From Straminergon stramineum (taxonomy: Eukaryota > Streptophyta > Bryopsida > Hypnales > Calliergonaceae), in contig OY987271.1 in the NCBI GenBank assembly GCA_963920665.1, positions 5,273,350-5,337,349 on the forward strand: a stretch of DNA of 64,000 nt, given 5' to 3'. Position numbers and translations under genes: made by a program. Within the stretch, counting starts at the first letter, position 1, and every line of letters begins with the position of its first letter. Positions 1 to 13,870 of the stretch are shown here, piece by piece. The notes under the pieces were generated by a model that worked only from the letters and a program-made list of their open reading frames with translations, was not told the origin of the DNA and searched no databases.

Positions 1-1100
1 TTAGATAACTTCAATAAGGCAATGCATCTTTTGCATTGATGATTCCAAAAAAAGTGAAAAAAAATTCAAGCATTTTTCTAGTTATTCAAACTTAGACATT
101 GTTTGCATTGATTAATTTGAAATTTGAAAATCGCTTTAACTACTTTGAGTTTGTTTTTTAAATGCAATGGTATTCTTCATCTATTTTTCACATTTTCTTT
201 TTCAAAACACTACATTTCAATGCAATCACTCCATTGGTCCAAACACTCCACCATAGCTTGAAAACACCCATTTTTCAAACTTAGTTTAAATTTCACAAAT
301 GAAAGTGGATGTTCTCTATAAGTCAATTTCTTCAAATTTATTGGTGATGACTTCAAATTATCATGATTTTTGAAGAAAAAGTGAAATTCATATCTAATTC
401 AAAATTAGTTCAAAGAATCTGAGAATTTCTCCACAAGTGTATATTATAGTGTGAACAAAATCTTTGTGCTCAACTACAAATAGGAAAGCAATAGACCATG
501 GTAATAGGTGCAATGTTCCATATGCAATAAAATGTTCCATTTTAGGAATTTTTCAAAATTTCAAATTGGAATAGACTTTTAGACTCAATAAGATTCCTTT
601 CTTTAGTTTGGCATAAATTCTCCCAATATCATGTACATTGCTTAAATTAAAATTCTAGAACAAGGAGGTAGGAATCGCCAAAATACACTATGTAATGATT
701 CATGTCCCCATTTCTGTCACTTTAAGAATTCCTCCCTCATATACTACAAGTACAAATTTTCTTTCTAGAATGTACTCCATTAGTACATGAGGATGGAATT
801 GGGTGCAAGTGTGGGAATGGGTATGCCTACCTTGAAAAGGCTTTTCTAGTGATCTATGGCACACAATTCCTCCTTCTTTGTTAGAAAACTCTTAAGACAC
901 CCCTAGAGGCCCCTTCTTGTGTGTGTTATGAGAAGGAGAATCTTTTGTATCCCTAGATGGATGATAATATGCTATTTTACATCCTCTAGCAAGCTTTTTA
1001 TTTGTCATCCGAAAGCCACATTCAGATTGTTGCAACATCCAAGGGTTAATTGTGTTAACGATGCAATTAACTATACTCAATTCTTTATTGTAGGGGCTAA
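1..1100. other. AT-rich sequence, no feature recognised
   Basis: No gene or RNA is visible. The sequence GGGAATGGGTATGCCTACC at about 811-829 resembles the terminal word of element M and may be a solo end. Confidence 0.4.
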
Positions 1101-1514
1101 GGGAGACCAGACTATTTCCGCCAACTTCCTATAACTGCCATCCAATTTTTGGCCCCATCTCCACCATAAAATTCACCCAAATCTATTTGCTTTTCTAACA
1201 ATTTTAGTGCATTAATTCCAACTTGGGTAACGTGTTAGTCCTTGATTGGTGGAGACTCAAGTGCTAATAGGTACATGGAATGGCCGTAACATGAAATAGG
1301 ATAAGATGTTTATGATTCTAGTTAGTGGTGGTTTTGTAATTTCAGGGTGGAACACTTTCAAAATTCATAGAATTTACAATTTCAACTTGAAAATTATAAT
1401 TCCACTGGGGTTCGATTTATGAAACATGCGCACCTCTCTAAAATATGTGCACCCCGTGAAGTTGGTCCTAATATTTTCAGATTGCGAATGAGGGTGGTAA
1501 AAGGCTGGTCTACC
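1101..1514 (+). mobile_element. ~0.4-kb TIR element M, copy 1
   Basis: It is 414 bp, begins GGGAGACCAGACTATT and ends GGCTGGTCTACC. It matches copies 2 and 3 internally, for example GGTTTTGTAATTTCAGGGT and GAAAATTATAATTCCACT. Short frames within it are not genes. Confidence 0.65.
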
Positions 1515-1990
1515 TTACAGTACAGAGGATCAAATTCAAAGCCATTTAACCCTGGTCCAAATCAACTCCGTCTTAAATGTAAGTTATTCAATGTGGAGGA
1601 GGCAACTGAAAGGAATGTAAAAGGACACTTAATAATGTAACTTCCTGTACTTGAGTGTAAATTCATTATAACCTGCCTGAGGTACAGCAGAATTAATTTT
1701 CAAAGATTTCCTGGGTAATTTTTGAACAGCGAGCCGAGTTTGGGATTTTTTTGGAGTTTTACAGGCTATTTTTTTTTTAACCCCTTTTCGTCTAAAGCCA
1801 TCTCCAGAATTGACGGTTTGAGAAAGACTCATTACAAAGTGCAATTTGGAAGCATATTTTGGAATTCATTCACAAAGAATAGTTGAAGATTTCGGTTAGT
1901 AGATTCCACTTGTACGGGTTAGATTCAGCAATGCTCTCACCAATAGTTTTTCATAAATTTTGAAAGAGAAATTTCAAAATTCCCTCTTAA

Positions 1991-2350
1991 TCCCTAAAGT
2001 TTTTTGACTATGTTTCACCAAAAAACACTCAAAATGGGTTGTTTTGATGGCAAAGGCTCCCTAATAATGAAAAATGAAAAATTGTTGCATCTAAACGTAA
2101 GATCTCATGTTAGACTACTTCATTATATTGTAGTAAAAAAATGGGAGGTTTTGACCATATAGATTGTGAGATTATAGTGTTTAAAGGTGAAAAAATGTTT
2201 TTTGGGGGCATCCCAATTTTGAGCAGCTTTGATTTGGGGAGGCTTTTGCACAAGTTCATTTCACTTTTTTTTCTTAATTTTTGTGATAAAGTTGGCCACA
2301 TGTTCAAAAAAAATTATAATATTTTTAATTGGGGAACATGTACCAAAAAA
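1991..2350 (-). mobile_element. Diverged, truncated family A relic
   Basis: TTAA at 1987-1990 is followed by TCCCTAAAG and then ACTATGTTTCACCAAAA, as in minus-oriented A copies. Further similarity includes ATAGATTGTGAGATTATAGTG and GTTGGCCACATG. The far end is not found. Confidence 0.55.
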
Positions 2351-2911
2351 TCCCAATAGAGAACTAGCTTCAAAAAAAGTCTCATACAAAGCCCTTTTTT
2401 TTTAACAATTTATGGCTTGCATATACAATGATTTATTCAAAATTTGAATAGGGGAGTTCTAGATTTTAGCTAGCTCTACAGAAGGAAAAAATAAAAATAA
2501 AAATCCCATAAAATATCAAACTTTAACAAGCTTGATCAATTTGTATCCAAGCTGAAGTGAAAGGGCAGTTGGGCATATTGGGCGTGGCCTGAGAGGAGGC
2601 TGGGTTAGGGTTAGCAAAGCCCAACTCATCATCAGAACTCACTGACATTATATCTCGTTCTCTTTGATTTCAAAGATTTCACACTTTCCATGAATTTTGA
2701 AGATGTTTCTTGCTCAATGAAGTAGAATTTTAAAATATTCTACATTAAATGTTGATAATATAGAGATGTCGAGTCATACTCATTGATTACTTTTAGAGCA
2801 ACATGCTTACATAATCATGTGGAGATTAGATAAGATGTTTATAGAAGTGGGGTAGCAAGTGGTAAAACAAACCATGTGGGATATGTAAATTAGAATTACT
2901 AAGAAATCAAC
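2351..2911. other. AT-rich sequence, no feature recognised
   Basis: Nothing beyond short chance frames. A slightly GC-richer patch lies around 2560-2640. Confidence 0.4.
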
Positions 2912-3330
2912 TCATGTCAAAGTTAAATACAAAGTAGGAATTATGTTCAAAGTAGAATTTGAGACCTCATTTTGGCATAGTAAAAGTAATTTATTTTTTT
3001 AAAAATGAACTAAGAAAAGTTAGAAAATCAAGTTAAGTTTCATCTCCAAAAATTCTTTTGGGATTTAGGGTTCCAATCAAAAGTTATGGAAAATTTTTAG
3101 AGAGGGGATCGAAAGGACATTTTCATTAACATTTTCAAACATCCTCTCTGAATTTTGTCCATAACTTTTTTGGGGAGGCTCAAAATCACAAAAGGGTTTT
3201 TGGAAATGAAACTTATCTTGATTTACCAGCTTTTTCTAGTTCAAAGTTTTTTTAAAGAAGTTATTCTACTATATCAAAATGAGGTCTGAAATTCCACTTT
3301 GAACATAATTCCTAAGTTTTGACAATGAGC
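2912..3330. mobile_element. Foldback element with ~170-bp arms
   Basis: TAGGAATTATGTTCAAAGTA at 2935 pairs with TACTTTGAACATAATTCCTA-like sequence at about 3294-3314, and the pairing continues inward through CCTCATTTTG, GTTTCATxTCCAAAAA and CATAACTTT. It shows no coding frame and its target duplication is unclear. The length is about 400 bp. Confidence 0.75.
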
Positions 3331-5039
3331 GGTCAAGCTCTCATCTTCAAATTGTCCCATACCCTTTGAGAATCCATGATGGACAATGAATTTGATTATA
3401 AATACAACCTCTCCACTCTCCACACTACAACATGTTAAATAACTAATTGTTCCTATTGACAGTCAAAATTTATCCGGATGGTTGTTTGTAAAATGACATA
3501 TTGGTTATTGCTTCAATTGGTCTTATTGATGTTTTTGTTTTTAGTTTAGTTTGTGATTAGTAGTAACCTCTCTATTAGGCTGAAGGAAGCGATGGAGAAT
3601 CTACCTCCCTGCCACCACCTCCTTCTACATTGGGTCAAATTTATCAATTCACAAAATGTCAAAAAAGTACCCCAACTTGAACTTGGGCGAGAGGCTGCCC
3701 CAGACCCTGTCCAAGCTCTTCTAGGCATTCCCAAACAAATTTCCCTATAGTGTCAATTATCCTGCCCATGTTGCCCCTTGTCCATGAAAAATGATATTTT
3801 GTCCCTTAACTATTCATAGGCATTTTTTATTATAAATTTTTCTTGTGGAGGAACAAGGTAGTCCTCATCCCCAAATCCAAAAGAACTCTAAAAAAATATA
3901 GTGAATTTTTTGGTTTGTAACGAGCTGCCCAAAATGCTATATTGCCAAAAAATAGAGCTTGGTCTTTTAGGGGTTATTCGATTACAAGCAAAATCTTAAT
4001 ATTTTTTTAGTATAATTTGTTGGAATGGCTTTGAAATGAGATTCTCTTCACATGGTGATTTTTTGAAATTTTTGTGTTCTTGAAATCTATAACCTTATTT
4101 TGGCAATTTCAATTTTGAAATAGAGTCAATGCAATTTTGGCTTAGTCAACCACTTGATATCCTTGCACATTTGTAATTTTAGAAAAATGTGTACTCTAGT
4201 TACACCAATCCAACCCTTAGATAAGACAACAACTTGATAAAGTATCTCTACAAATTAAAATAACTTTCATCCAAGTAGTTAGGAGGATGAAACTCAAGTT
4301 TCAATTTGTTCATTATCCTAAAATTGGACGTCAAAGTGCTTAGGGGCTAATTTCCATTGATATTGGATCATTTTTTCAGATATTGAGTATGAATTTTTCT
4401 CCATTTATTAGTATTAGAAATTTTATAGATTTTCTCACCATTTTCTTCCGGATGTTTTCAAATTGCAATATAGGTTTCTTCACAATTCCACTAGCTAACA
4501 ATGAACTAACTAGTGGTTCTCTATGAACACATTGGAAAAATATAGAGTTCAATATTGAACACAAACAAAGAGATGTCACTACAAGAATGACTTCATGATA
4601 AATTATATGTTTGTTCATGTCTATACATTTTCTAGATGACAACATAGAAATATAAAGTGCCCCCCCCCCAAAAAAAAAATGCGCCTATAACCGAAAATGA
4701 CCATCATCACTCTGGATACATCTCCAAAATCAGTTTGCACAAATGTAGAAGAAACAATTTTAGAACCTCTACCCAAAAACCTTTGAACTTCATACCTTTT
4801 GCTTACAATATCCAAATGCTATGTCATTTTGTGCATTGGAACCTCCTTACACCTTTCTATAAGAAAATATGAAAATTTGACCATTCTAGTAATAGAAACT
4901 ATGCACAATAGCAAAAAGTGGTGGTTTGGAGGGTACCAAACTTATGTCCTCGCATACCAATAGAACTTACTCAATTCCTTTTCCATAATTCAAAGCTTGT
5001 TGAATAAGTTACTCAAGTGTGCCATCCCTCGACACTGAG
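3331..5039. other. Mostly featureless AT-rich DNA
   Basis: Apart from the family A end at 3900-3973 I see nothing assignable. The C/A homopolymer junction at 4661-4679 is low complexity. CACTACAAGAATG at 4577 resembles a CACTA end but has no partner nearby. Confidence 0.4.
3900..3973 (-). mobile_element. Terminal fragment of family A
   Basis: The stretch GAGCTGCCCAAAATGCTAT followed by TTGCCAAAAAAT and ending CTTTTAGGGG matches the right end of minus-oriented A copies such as A6. It is followed by TTAT in place of TTAA. The rest of the element is absent or too diverged to see. Confidence 0.65.
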
Positions 5040-5833
5040 GGCCTCTTTACACTATGGCCGTCCAAGTCGAGAGGCTGTGGGATTGAGTGGCCAAACTTTG
5101 GTGAGAGTCCAAGGAAATGAGCAATAAATAATCCAAAAAAACTAGGAATTGGAGCCTTCGGCTAGCCATAGTGCGAAGCCTCAAAAGGCCAAAGTCCAAA
5201 GTCCAAGGCCAAAGTCCAAGCCCAGAGTCCAAACCTATTCCATTTTCTCGACTTCTAATCCATCCAATTTCTGAAATTTTCAATATATTGTCACCCATGT
5301 GACAATTTTTTCAAGCAAAAGGTTAAAAAACATGAGAAAGGAGTCAAAAATGGCCTTTGAAAAATAATTACAGCACATGCTCTCATCATTAAACAAGGAA
5401 TATGAAGGATATAAATGGAATAAAAAGGTGGCATTAAACATTGAAGGGAAGTAGGTTTATAGAATGCAAAGACTCCCCATTGTAATGGTGGAGACTAGGG
5501 TTCAAACCCCAATAGGGACACAAATAAACAAAGGAGGGCATCCTATTTCTACAAAAACAATCCGATCTAATGGTTGAGATTTTGTCAGATTCTAAAAAAA
5601 ACTTGACGAACTCTCCATTAGAGTTTGGGTCGGCCAGAAATAGAGGCCCAAACTCTAATCGAGAATCCGTCTCCACGTAGGCATTTGGTTGCCATGTAGG
5701 CAGACAAGTGGGCAATGGACTTTGGATTGTGCCTCCTTGTGTGAAGGCTCGAGAGGCCAAACTCTTGGGTTTCTGCAATCTTATTGGCTGAAATTGACGG
5801 ACTTTCGACCTTGTGCCGTAGTGTGAAGTGGCC
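5040..5833. mobile_element. ~0.8-kb element with ~38-bp terminal inverted repeats
   Basis: The left end GGCCTCTTTACACTATGGC and the complement of the right end GGCCACTTCACACTACGGC agree at 15 of 19 positions, and similarity continues into AAGTCGAGAGGC / AGGTCGAAAGTC. The body contains short CCAAAGT tandem repeats at about 5186-5236 and is GC-richer than its surroundings. No transposase and no clear target duplication is seen, so the superfamily is open. Confidence 0.7.
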
Positions 5834-5850
5834 TTGATTTATCTTAATAA

Positions 5851-6779
5851 TCCCTAAAGTTCCAGGACTATGTTTTCACCAAAAATGCTCCAAAAATGCA
5901 TTTTTAGTATAAGTACCAAATTTTTGAAAAAAAACTTTTTTTACATAAGTGATCATAGGATCTTGTATTATGTTGACTTGAGAATATGTGGTAAAAAATG
6001 AGAAATTTGCACTGTGTGAATTGCAAGATTTAAGCATTCAAATTCACTAAAATCATATTTTTGGCGTGGTGAAAAACAGGGTAGTTGCACTTCACAAGCT
6101 CACTTTTCTATGAAAAAATGTCCAAAATGGTGGTTCCCCTTTGGATTATTTTCCTAAACATGTTGGCTACATGCTTGAAAAATTTCAGATCATTTGGAAT
6201 TGTACAAAAAAATACATATAGGAAAAAATAGGAAATAGACAATAGTAGACGATGATTCAAAATACTAAATTGTTAAGAATTTAATTATGGAATTGGAAAA
6301 TGCCAATCCCAATGGTTGAAATGTTGTAGTAAACAATCTACATCCTAAGATTTGATTTGATTTCCAAAAATATTGAAAATTGAATGAAATAAAGGATTTT
6401 AAAGTTTATTTTAGAGTAGAGAATCCATAACTACCCACAAACAAAAAATCCTCATAACTTTTGACTCATTAATTAAAATGGAATGATTTAAAGCTTTCGA
6501 CTTGTGCATAACTCTAGAAAATCAATTTCAAATTTTTGTTTTCGAAAAAAATTGATTTTTTCTAATTTGCCCAAATTGTCCATTTACAAAAAAAAGTAAT
6601 ATATTAGGCCATAACTTTTGAATCATACTTTCAAATGTTATGAAATTTAGTGCAAATGAAAGATATTCCTTGTCCCCACCTTCTATTAAAATTTGGGCCC
6701 AAAATATGGAAATAGCCAATCACACATACCTGCCCAAAATTTCTATGTAGCCTAAAAATGCATGATGGTCCTTTAAGAG
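5851..6779 (-). mobile_element. TTAA family A element A1, decayed ends
   Basis: About 929 bp. The left end reads TCCCTAAAG after ATAA and the right end CCTTTAAGAG before TTAA (6780-6783), so both termini have drifted. The interior closely parallels A3 throughout, including the CATTTTTAGTATAAGTACCAAA block. It starts 17 bp after another inverted-repeat element ends at 5833. Confidence 0.82.
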
Positions 6780-6783
6780 TTAA

Positions 6784-8261
6784 TGAAGTATCAAAATTAG
6801 TATTAAGGGGAGAGTGCCTTTCCTCATTCTCTGAACTCCTAAAAGGGGATGTTGAACCTAGATAGGCTTTGAAATTAGTAGAAAACCATATTTGACAAGA
6901 GAAATAATCATATTGGATATTTGCATGATCTATGAATAGTTGACCATGGATTGATGCAAATTGTCAAATTTTTTGAAAAGAAATGGGTTATGCGAGATGT
7001 ATTCTATATCCCATTCTATATGCCTTTATTTGTATTGTAGATCAAATATATAGTATGATTCACTAAAATATTTTAGATTAGGTAGAAGTACATTCCAATA
7101 CTAAGACATGATCACATATAGAGCTGAAGGTTGTTGTAGCTCCCAAGGATGACCAAAATAGCATGTAATCATTATACATTTTGTACCTCTAAAACTTAAT
7201 AATAAAATACAAAACAAAAACAAAAAACAAAAAAACAAACTAATTCAATGACAAAAGTAACAACTAGGAAAGAAGCAATTTTATAAATGCCTACTTCAAA
7301 GTTTCTATTTTTTGCAAATCATAAAACACCACAATTTAAATACAATCTACCCTTCTTTGGGATCCATGTTGGCACACAAATGAATAGATATAACCACTAT
7401 TATTTAAGTGGATTTTTTTTATAGAGGATATAAAATGGAGGCATGCGTCAATACATAAAGGTAGACAAGACATTGGATACAATATGAAAAGCCTTGTTGT
7501 AATGGTGCTTCAAAAAGCTTGAAGCAATACATTGGAGGAAACATCAAGAAGGAAACCAACATCTCAAACTCTAAATCCACAATGACAAAATTCAACAAAA
7601 TATAAAACATCGAAGAGATCATAGTGGACTAGTATGAAAGCAATGAACTTAGCAACAAAATTACTAAAGCCTAATTTGGATGTTTAAGGCAAAGGATTCC
7701 CATCCCAAAGTGCAAGTCCAATAATATTCCAAACCCACAAAAGAGACAATTCTATATAGAAATATTTATGAGTGGTCTTTTTTCTTTTTTCTAATTTGAA
7801 GGAAGGTTCAAATTAAAAAAAATGAGAAGATAAACAACCAATTTGGGTCTTAGAGTGGTTTTTGTTTTTACACGCAAATACACTTATCTAGGGTAGATAG
7901 GCGCAAGGCAAAAAAAATTTAACTTATAGGTTATCATTTTACATTTTGGTTGTTTCTTAACAACCATCTAGTTTGTGAAGTACGTTGTCATGGGCAACAA
8001 CCAAAATCATTCAATATTTTCCTTTAAGTAAGTTAGTACTTATACTTGCTTGCAATTTAGTGGATTTAGCAAATTTGGGATTGAAAACATTAAATGCTAC
8101 CAAGTTCTTGGTCTCATTTACTTCCATGACGATCCAATAACTTTTTTACAAAAATATGGAACTATCCCTTTCAACTTTTACTAAATACTTTTGCAAATCT
8201 AGATTATATATTTTAAATGTCTATGAATTGAAATTGGAGCTTTGAGTTTTTGTGGATAGAA
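6784..8261. other. AT-rich sequence, no feature recognised
   Basis: It contains an A-rich patch near 7200-7240 but no inverted repeat, gene or RNA that I can support. Confidence 0.4.
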
Positions 8262-9484
<1,223 letters not shown>

Positions 9485-9500
<16 letters not shown>

Positions 9501-9999
9501 CATGACTGGGCCTAGTCAAACTTCATTAGATTTCTACATTGAAATTCACAATTCAAAAATTTGATATTTCTCACACATAATAATATATGTCTAAAATTTA
9601 ACCTTATTTTTAGTAATTAGAAACATCTAATTGAATTTTATGTGATTTTTTTAAAGAAAATTCTTTACAAAAATAATAAAATATTATGAAATTGTAGGGA
9701 AACAGAAATAACACTGACAAACATCACAATATAATTTATGTACTCTTTGGGCTCACACCAAGAGAATTCAATAGAGAAATTCCAAAACTTGTGTATTTCT
9801 GAGCTTTGAAGATGCTATCTTGGAAGTTTTACAAAAATTACAATTTTAACAATTTAAAAAAAATGAAATGGAGTAAAAAGTAGATTATTGATGCTAATTT
9901 TTCTTATTTAAGCTTTAAAACATTGAAAATCAATAACTATGTGAAAATTTAGGTTTTGACTTTCAAAATGTCTATAGGGCTTGCATTGTCCTTTAAGAG
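9485..9999. mobile_element. Possible decayed family D-like element
   Basis: TTAA at 9481-9484 is followed by CCCTCAAAGGAC, and about 515 bp later GTCCTTTAAGAG reads like a worn inverted partner. The right TTAA is not preserved. The element boundaries are therefore tentative. Confidence 0.4.
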
Positions 10000-10009
10000 A
10001 TAGGATAAA

Positions 10010-10203
10010 AATATCTTGCAATCTACATTGTCAAAGTTTCTCAAAATTTCTTTTAAACATTCTAACAAGAATTTAATACAAAACCCCTTGGTTGGATATG
10101 AAAAAAATCCATATATTCTAAGTTTTCTTTTCTTTAAAATGGAAATGGTAGTTTTGAGTGTTTTTTTATGGAAAAAACAAGCCTTGGAACTTTAGGGGTT
10201 AAA
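10010..10203 (+). mobile_element. Diverged family A right-end fragment
   Basis: ATATCTTGCAATCTACATTG, then GGAAATGGTAGTTTTGAG and finally CTTTAGGGG before TTAA parallel the right end of plus-oriented A copies. A second partial end (GGAACTTGAGGGGTTAA) follows at about 10295-10312, so two right ends lie about 110 bp apart. Confidence 0.5.
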
Positions 10204-10312
10204 CATGTGGATTAAAAATAAATAAAGTATTTGCTCTTTGCTCTTTGCAAAAGAAATTAAAATTTTGAATGGATTTTGATGAAAAAAAGACCTTGGAACT
10301 TGAGGGGTTAAA

Positions 10313-12935
10313 ATAACAATTGGCATAGCTACTTGTGAGAGAGACTTTTGACACATAAACATGTACAATCATCATTGCAAAGTAGTTTGAATCTTGAAAC
10401 TTTAATGAATTTTTTTGGAGTTGTTTCCATCAATTTTGAAGAAGTGTGGGTTGAGGGGTGTGGTATGAAAAGATGATAGGTTCAAGAATGATGTGTGTTG
10501 ATTGGTTATTGCTAGGTTCTCAATTGTTGTCATTGTCAAGTGTGGAAGTGTTGTTCTTGTATATTTGACCTCTTAGCGTTTAAGCAACCATTTTTTGGTA
10601 GTTACCCGACTTTAGGTAGTATTTTTGGGTGGAAATAATATTTTTCCAATTTATTTTTCAATTTATTTAAAAGATTGGTTTGTCTTTCAATATTTGTATT
10701 CAAAACTAAGATTTCTAGAGTCAAACAAAAATTATAAGAGAAATAGCACAAAATGTTTAGGATTTGCCTAATGTTGAAAAACTTATTATTTGGAGAAAGT
10801 GTTGGTGCTCTTATTACTAGATCTTATGCATTTTTTCACAAATCAATAGAAACTACAATTTTGACCAATAAAAAAAAATTCAAATGCTAAAGAGAGAAAT
10901 TGTATTTTCGGTGAATTTTTGAAGTTGTGTCTTCAAAATTCATTTGAAGAGAATCTAAAAATAATTTTATAATTTTGACCATAATGATACTTTCTTCTTT
11001 TTGTGCTTCACATTATCTTTGTTGATACAAACTTCGAAAAAATTATAGAACTTTTATTTATAATACATTTTTGTTTTGTCCAAATTCCTTAGGCTTTTGA
11101 GGGGTTAAACATTTTATTTTATATTATAATATCTTGTAGTTTTGTTTTGTGATTTGTAATTTAAAATGAAGAATTTTTTGGGGAAATATGACTATGCCAA
11201 CCAATTTTTTGGGAAGTTGGCAATTTTGACAATCAAAAATCAAGGGAAGTTGTCATGCGAAGAGTTTGGAAGAAGTTGCCATAGACAATTTGGAGGAAGG
11301 TTTTTGTTAGTTTGTTTTTGGAAACCTAGAGTTCATTCCAAGAGAGAATCCAAGAACAAATGATGGAAAGGCGAGGGCAGAGCCCCAGAGAAACTGACAA
11401 ACGGGAGAGAGAAGGAACAACATTGCTAATCCTTCACAAAGGACCCACAACTAGGGAATTTGGAGGAAGTTTTCATGAACAATTTGAAGGGAGTTTTCAC
11501 GGATAGTTTGGAGGAAGTTGTCAAGAACAATTTGCAAGAAATTGTCATGGATAATTTGGAGGAAGTTGACACGGACATCTTGGAGAAAGTTGTTTGTCAA
11601 ATTTTTTTCATGTATCATAGGCATTATGTCAGCATCAAACCACAAGGCCAACATTTCTACTTCTAAAACAAAATCAATTTAAAAAACTAATTAAGGTGAA
11701 GACACCCATTACTAACCAACACCCCACCATCAATCAATAGGGTGTCTCAAATTCAAGAGTAGTTGGGACTCATTTCCTTTTTTTCAAAAAATGACACATG
11801 TCCCTCATCTTGCATGCCATGGCATGTCTAGGTACCAAAGTGCCATGACACATGTCTTTCACCTTCAATGATTCTAAGTGAGCGGTTTTAGAACACTCTA
11901 GACATTGGACATGAGTCTAGACGAACTTTCAGCTTTCAAAATTCATAGTAATCTCAGTTCCAAGTGATAAATTTACCAAAGTTTTTTTTTGCAATCTCCA
12001 TCATTTCTGTCATTGCACCTCAAAAAATATTTGCTTCAGCTTGCACTATTCTAGATCATGTCCAAAATTCCAAAATTGCTTATTTGATCAGTTACGTGTG
12101 CCTTCAACTGTATGTTTTTATTACAATTTCTAAACCACCTGAAAAAAGGGGCAACTGACACTGACTGATCCTTATTATCTCCTTACTCTCAAACGCATGA
12201 AGGTAACTTATCTTAGACGAAGCACCAGACTTACACAGCGGACAGTGGTACAGTTAAGTACACTTGGGGGGTCATGGGTGTCATGAACTCATGACTCTTC
12301 CAAGTTCCAATGGCCTTAATTTCGCTCCTTGTAACTTACACAACGCTGCTGCTGCTGTCCATTAAAAGGACACTGACTGACCTCCCGGAAGCAGTAAATT
12401 TTGTAAAAATGTTAAACACAAAAAAACGAAAATCATAAAGATATTAATCATGTGGCATGATTCAAGCAAGTTTCACCATGGTTTTTTTGGCAAATATAAT
12501 AAAAAAATTGATGCAAAGCTTTCGAGTGCACACCATGTAAACTTAATTAAACTTACATCGGATTCCAATATTAGTATTTCATACTGAGAGTAAACATCAA
12601 TTAGGAAGAAAAAAAACATGATCATCCCAAGTGCAAGTGTGCGACCAAGCAACCGCCATTCCCACTGGCATTGTCCAATTCAATCATTCTACTCTGAAGC
12701 CAAAATGATGCTCTATAATTGAGAACGACAAGGTTTTGGCAGGCCAGTAAAGCCAAGGAACTAATGGCAGCATGCAGTGTTCAGGGAGAACCGATGGGTT
12801 GGTTCATTGTTAACTTGAGGAATTGGGAAAAAAATTGGTTGCAATTTTGAAAACATCCAGAAAAAAAACAGATATAAATATTTTATATAGAATTTGTTTT
12901 TAAATAGAGGAGGAAAATTGGACATGGTACTTTAA
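10313..12935. other. AT-rich DNA with a minisatellite and a GC-richer patch
   Basis: Besides the minisatellite at 11457-11600, a right-end-like TTTTGAGGGGTTAA occurs near 11095-11108. Around 12180-12400 and 12600-12800 the sequence is GC-richer, but no open frame there is recognisable. Confidence 0.35.
11457..11600. repeat. 24-bp minisatellite, six units
   Basis: Six consecutive 24-bp units resemble AATTTGGAGGAAGTTGTCAT plus GGAC. Because 24 is a multiple of three, one plus frame reads as an 8-residue repeat (NLEEVVMD-like, 11460-11666) and one minus frame as NFLQIVHD-like (11451-11654). Weaker units of the same word lie at about 11206-11300. I see no evidence that it is a gene. Confidence 0.8.
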
Positions 12936-13866
12936 CCCCTAAAGTCCCAACATGGTTTCTTGGCATTATAGATATTTTGGGCAGCTCTCTACGAGTGGAA
13001 TTTTAATTTTTTTCTTTGAAATTTTCACACAACGTGTGGTTGAAGAGTAGCTGTAAGGCCCAACAATTTTCATAACTTTTGACTATATGGTTAAAAAGTT
13101 ATTGTATGATATGTAGTTTCTTTCCCCAACTTGGGTAGATTGGGCAGATTAGAAAAAAATCACTTTCTTCAAAAATAAAAATTTGAAATTATTTTTCTAG
13201 ATTTTTATATATATGGATGGAAAACTTTGAATCATTCCATTTTAATCAATGAGGTGAGAGTTATGAGAAGTTTTAGTTTGTGGGTAGGTTATGGATTCTC
13301 TATTCTGAAATAAACTTTGAAGTCTTTCATTTAACTCAATTTTTCAATATTTTTTGAAAAAAATAAAATCATAGAATGTAGATTGTTTATCACAACATTA
13401 CAACTATTGGGATTGTCGATTTTCAAGTCAATGACAAAATTGTTAACAATTTTGTATTTTGAATCATTATCTACTTCTTTCTACTTATGATTTTTTTCAA
13501 TATGTTGTACAATTCCAAATGATTTGAATTTCTTTCAAGCATGTAGCTAATTTGCCTTCAAGAATGAATTCAAAGACGCACATCCACTTTGGACATTTTT
13601 TCAAACAAATGTAACCTTGTAAAGAGCAATTGCTTGTTTTTTCAGAGGGACAAAAAAAGGATTTTTGCCAATTCAAACGCTAATATCTTGCAATCTACAT
13701 GGTGGAAATATCTGAAATGTTTTCTTCATGTTTTCAAACCAACTTGCTACAAGATCCTACAGTTACATATGTCCAAAAATGTTTTTTTTCTAAAATTTGG
13801 TTCTTGTACTAGAAATGACAGTTTGTGAGCATTTTTGGTGAAAACTTAGTAAAAAACCTTTAGGGG
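12936..13866 (+). mobile_element. TTAA family A element A2
   Basis: It is 931 bp, begins CCCCTAAAGTCCCAA and ends CCTTTAGGGG, flanked by TTAA at 12932-12935 and 13867-13870. Internal blocks shared with other A copies include TCATAACTTTTGA, GAATGATTCAAAG-like sequence, AACCATTGGGATTG-like sequence and TTGTACAATTCCAAATGAT. A 79-codon open frame at 13589-13828 is a repeat frame, not a recognised gene. Confidence 0.9.
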
Positions 13867-13870
13867 TTAA

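Noticed and set aside
4577..4590. CACTACAAGAATG as a CACTA element end
   Set aside because: No inverted partner was found within a plausible distance, so a single short match is not enough.
5495..5512. GGTTCAAACCCC, like a tRNA B box
   Set aside because: No matching acceptor stem, D arm or anticodon arm could be folded around it.
11451..11666. Repeat proteins on both strands
   Set aside because: Both frames arise from the same 24-bp minisatellite, with no start context, homology or flanking gene structure to support coding.
13589..13828. Open frame of about 80 codons also partly open in A5 (47026-47256) and A7 (50095-50283)
   Set aside because: It lies in repetitive family A sequence, is broken in other copies such as A8, has low-complexity AT-driven composition and no recognisable domain. 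It is best read as a repeat frame, not a transposase.
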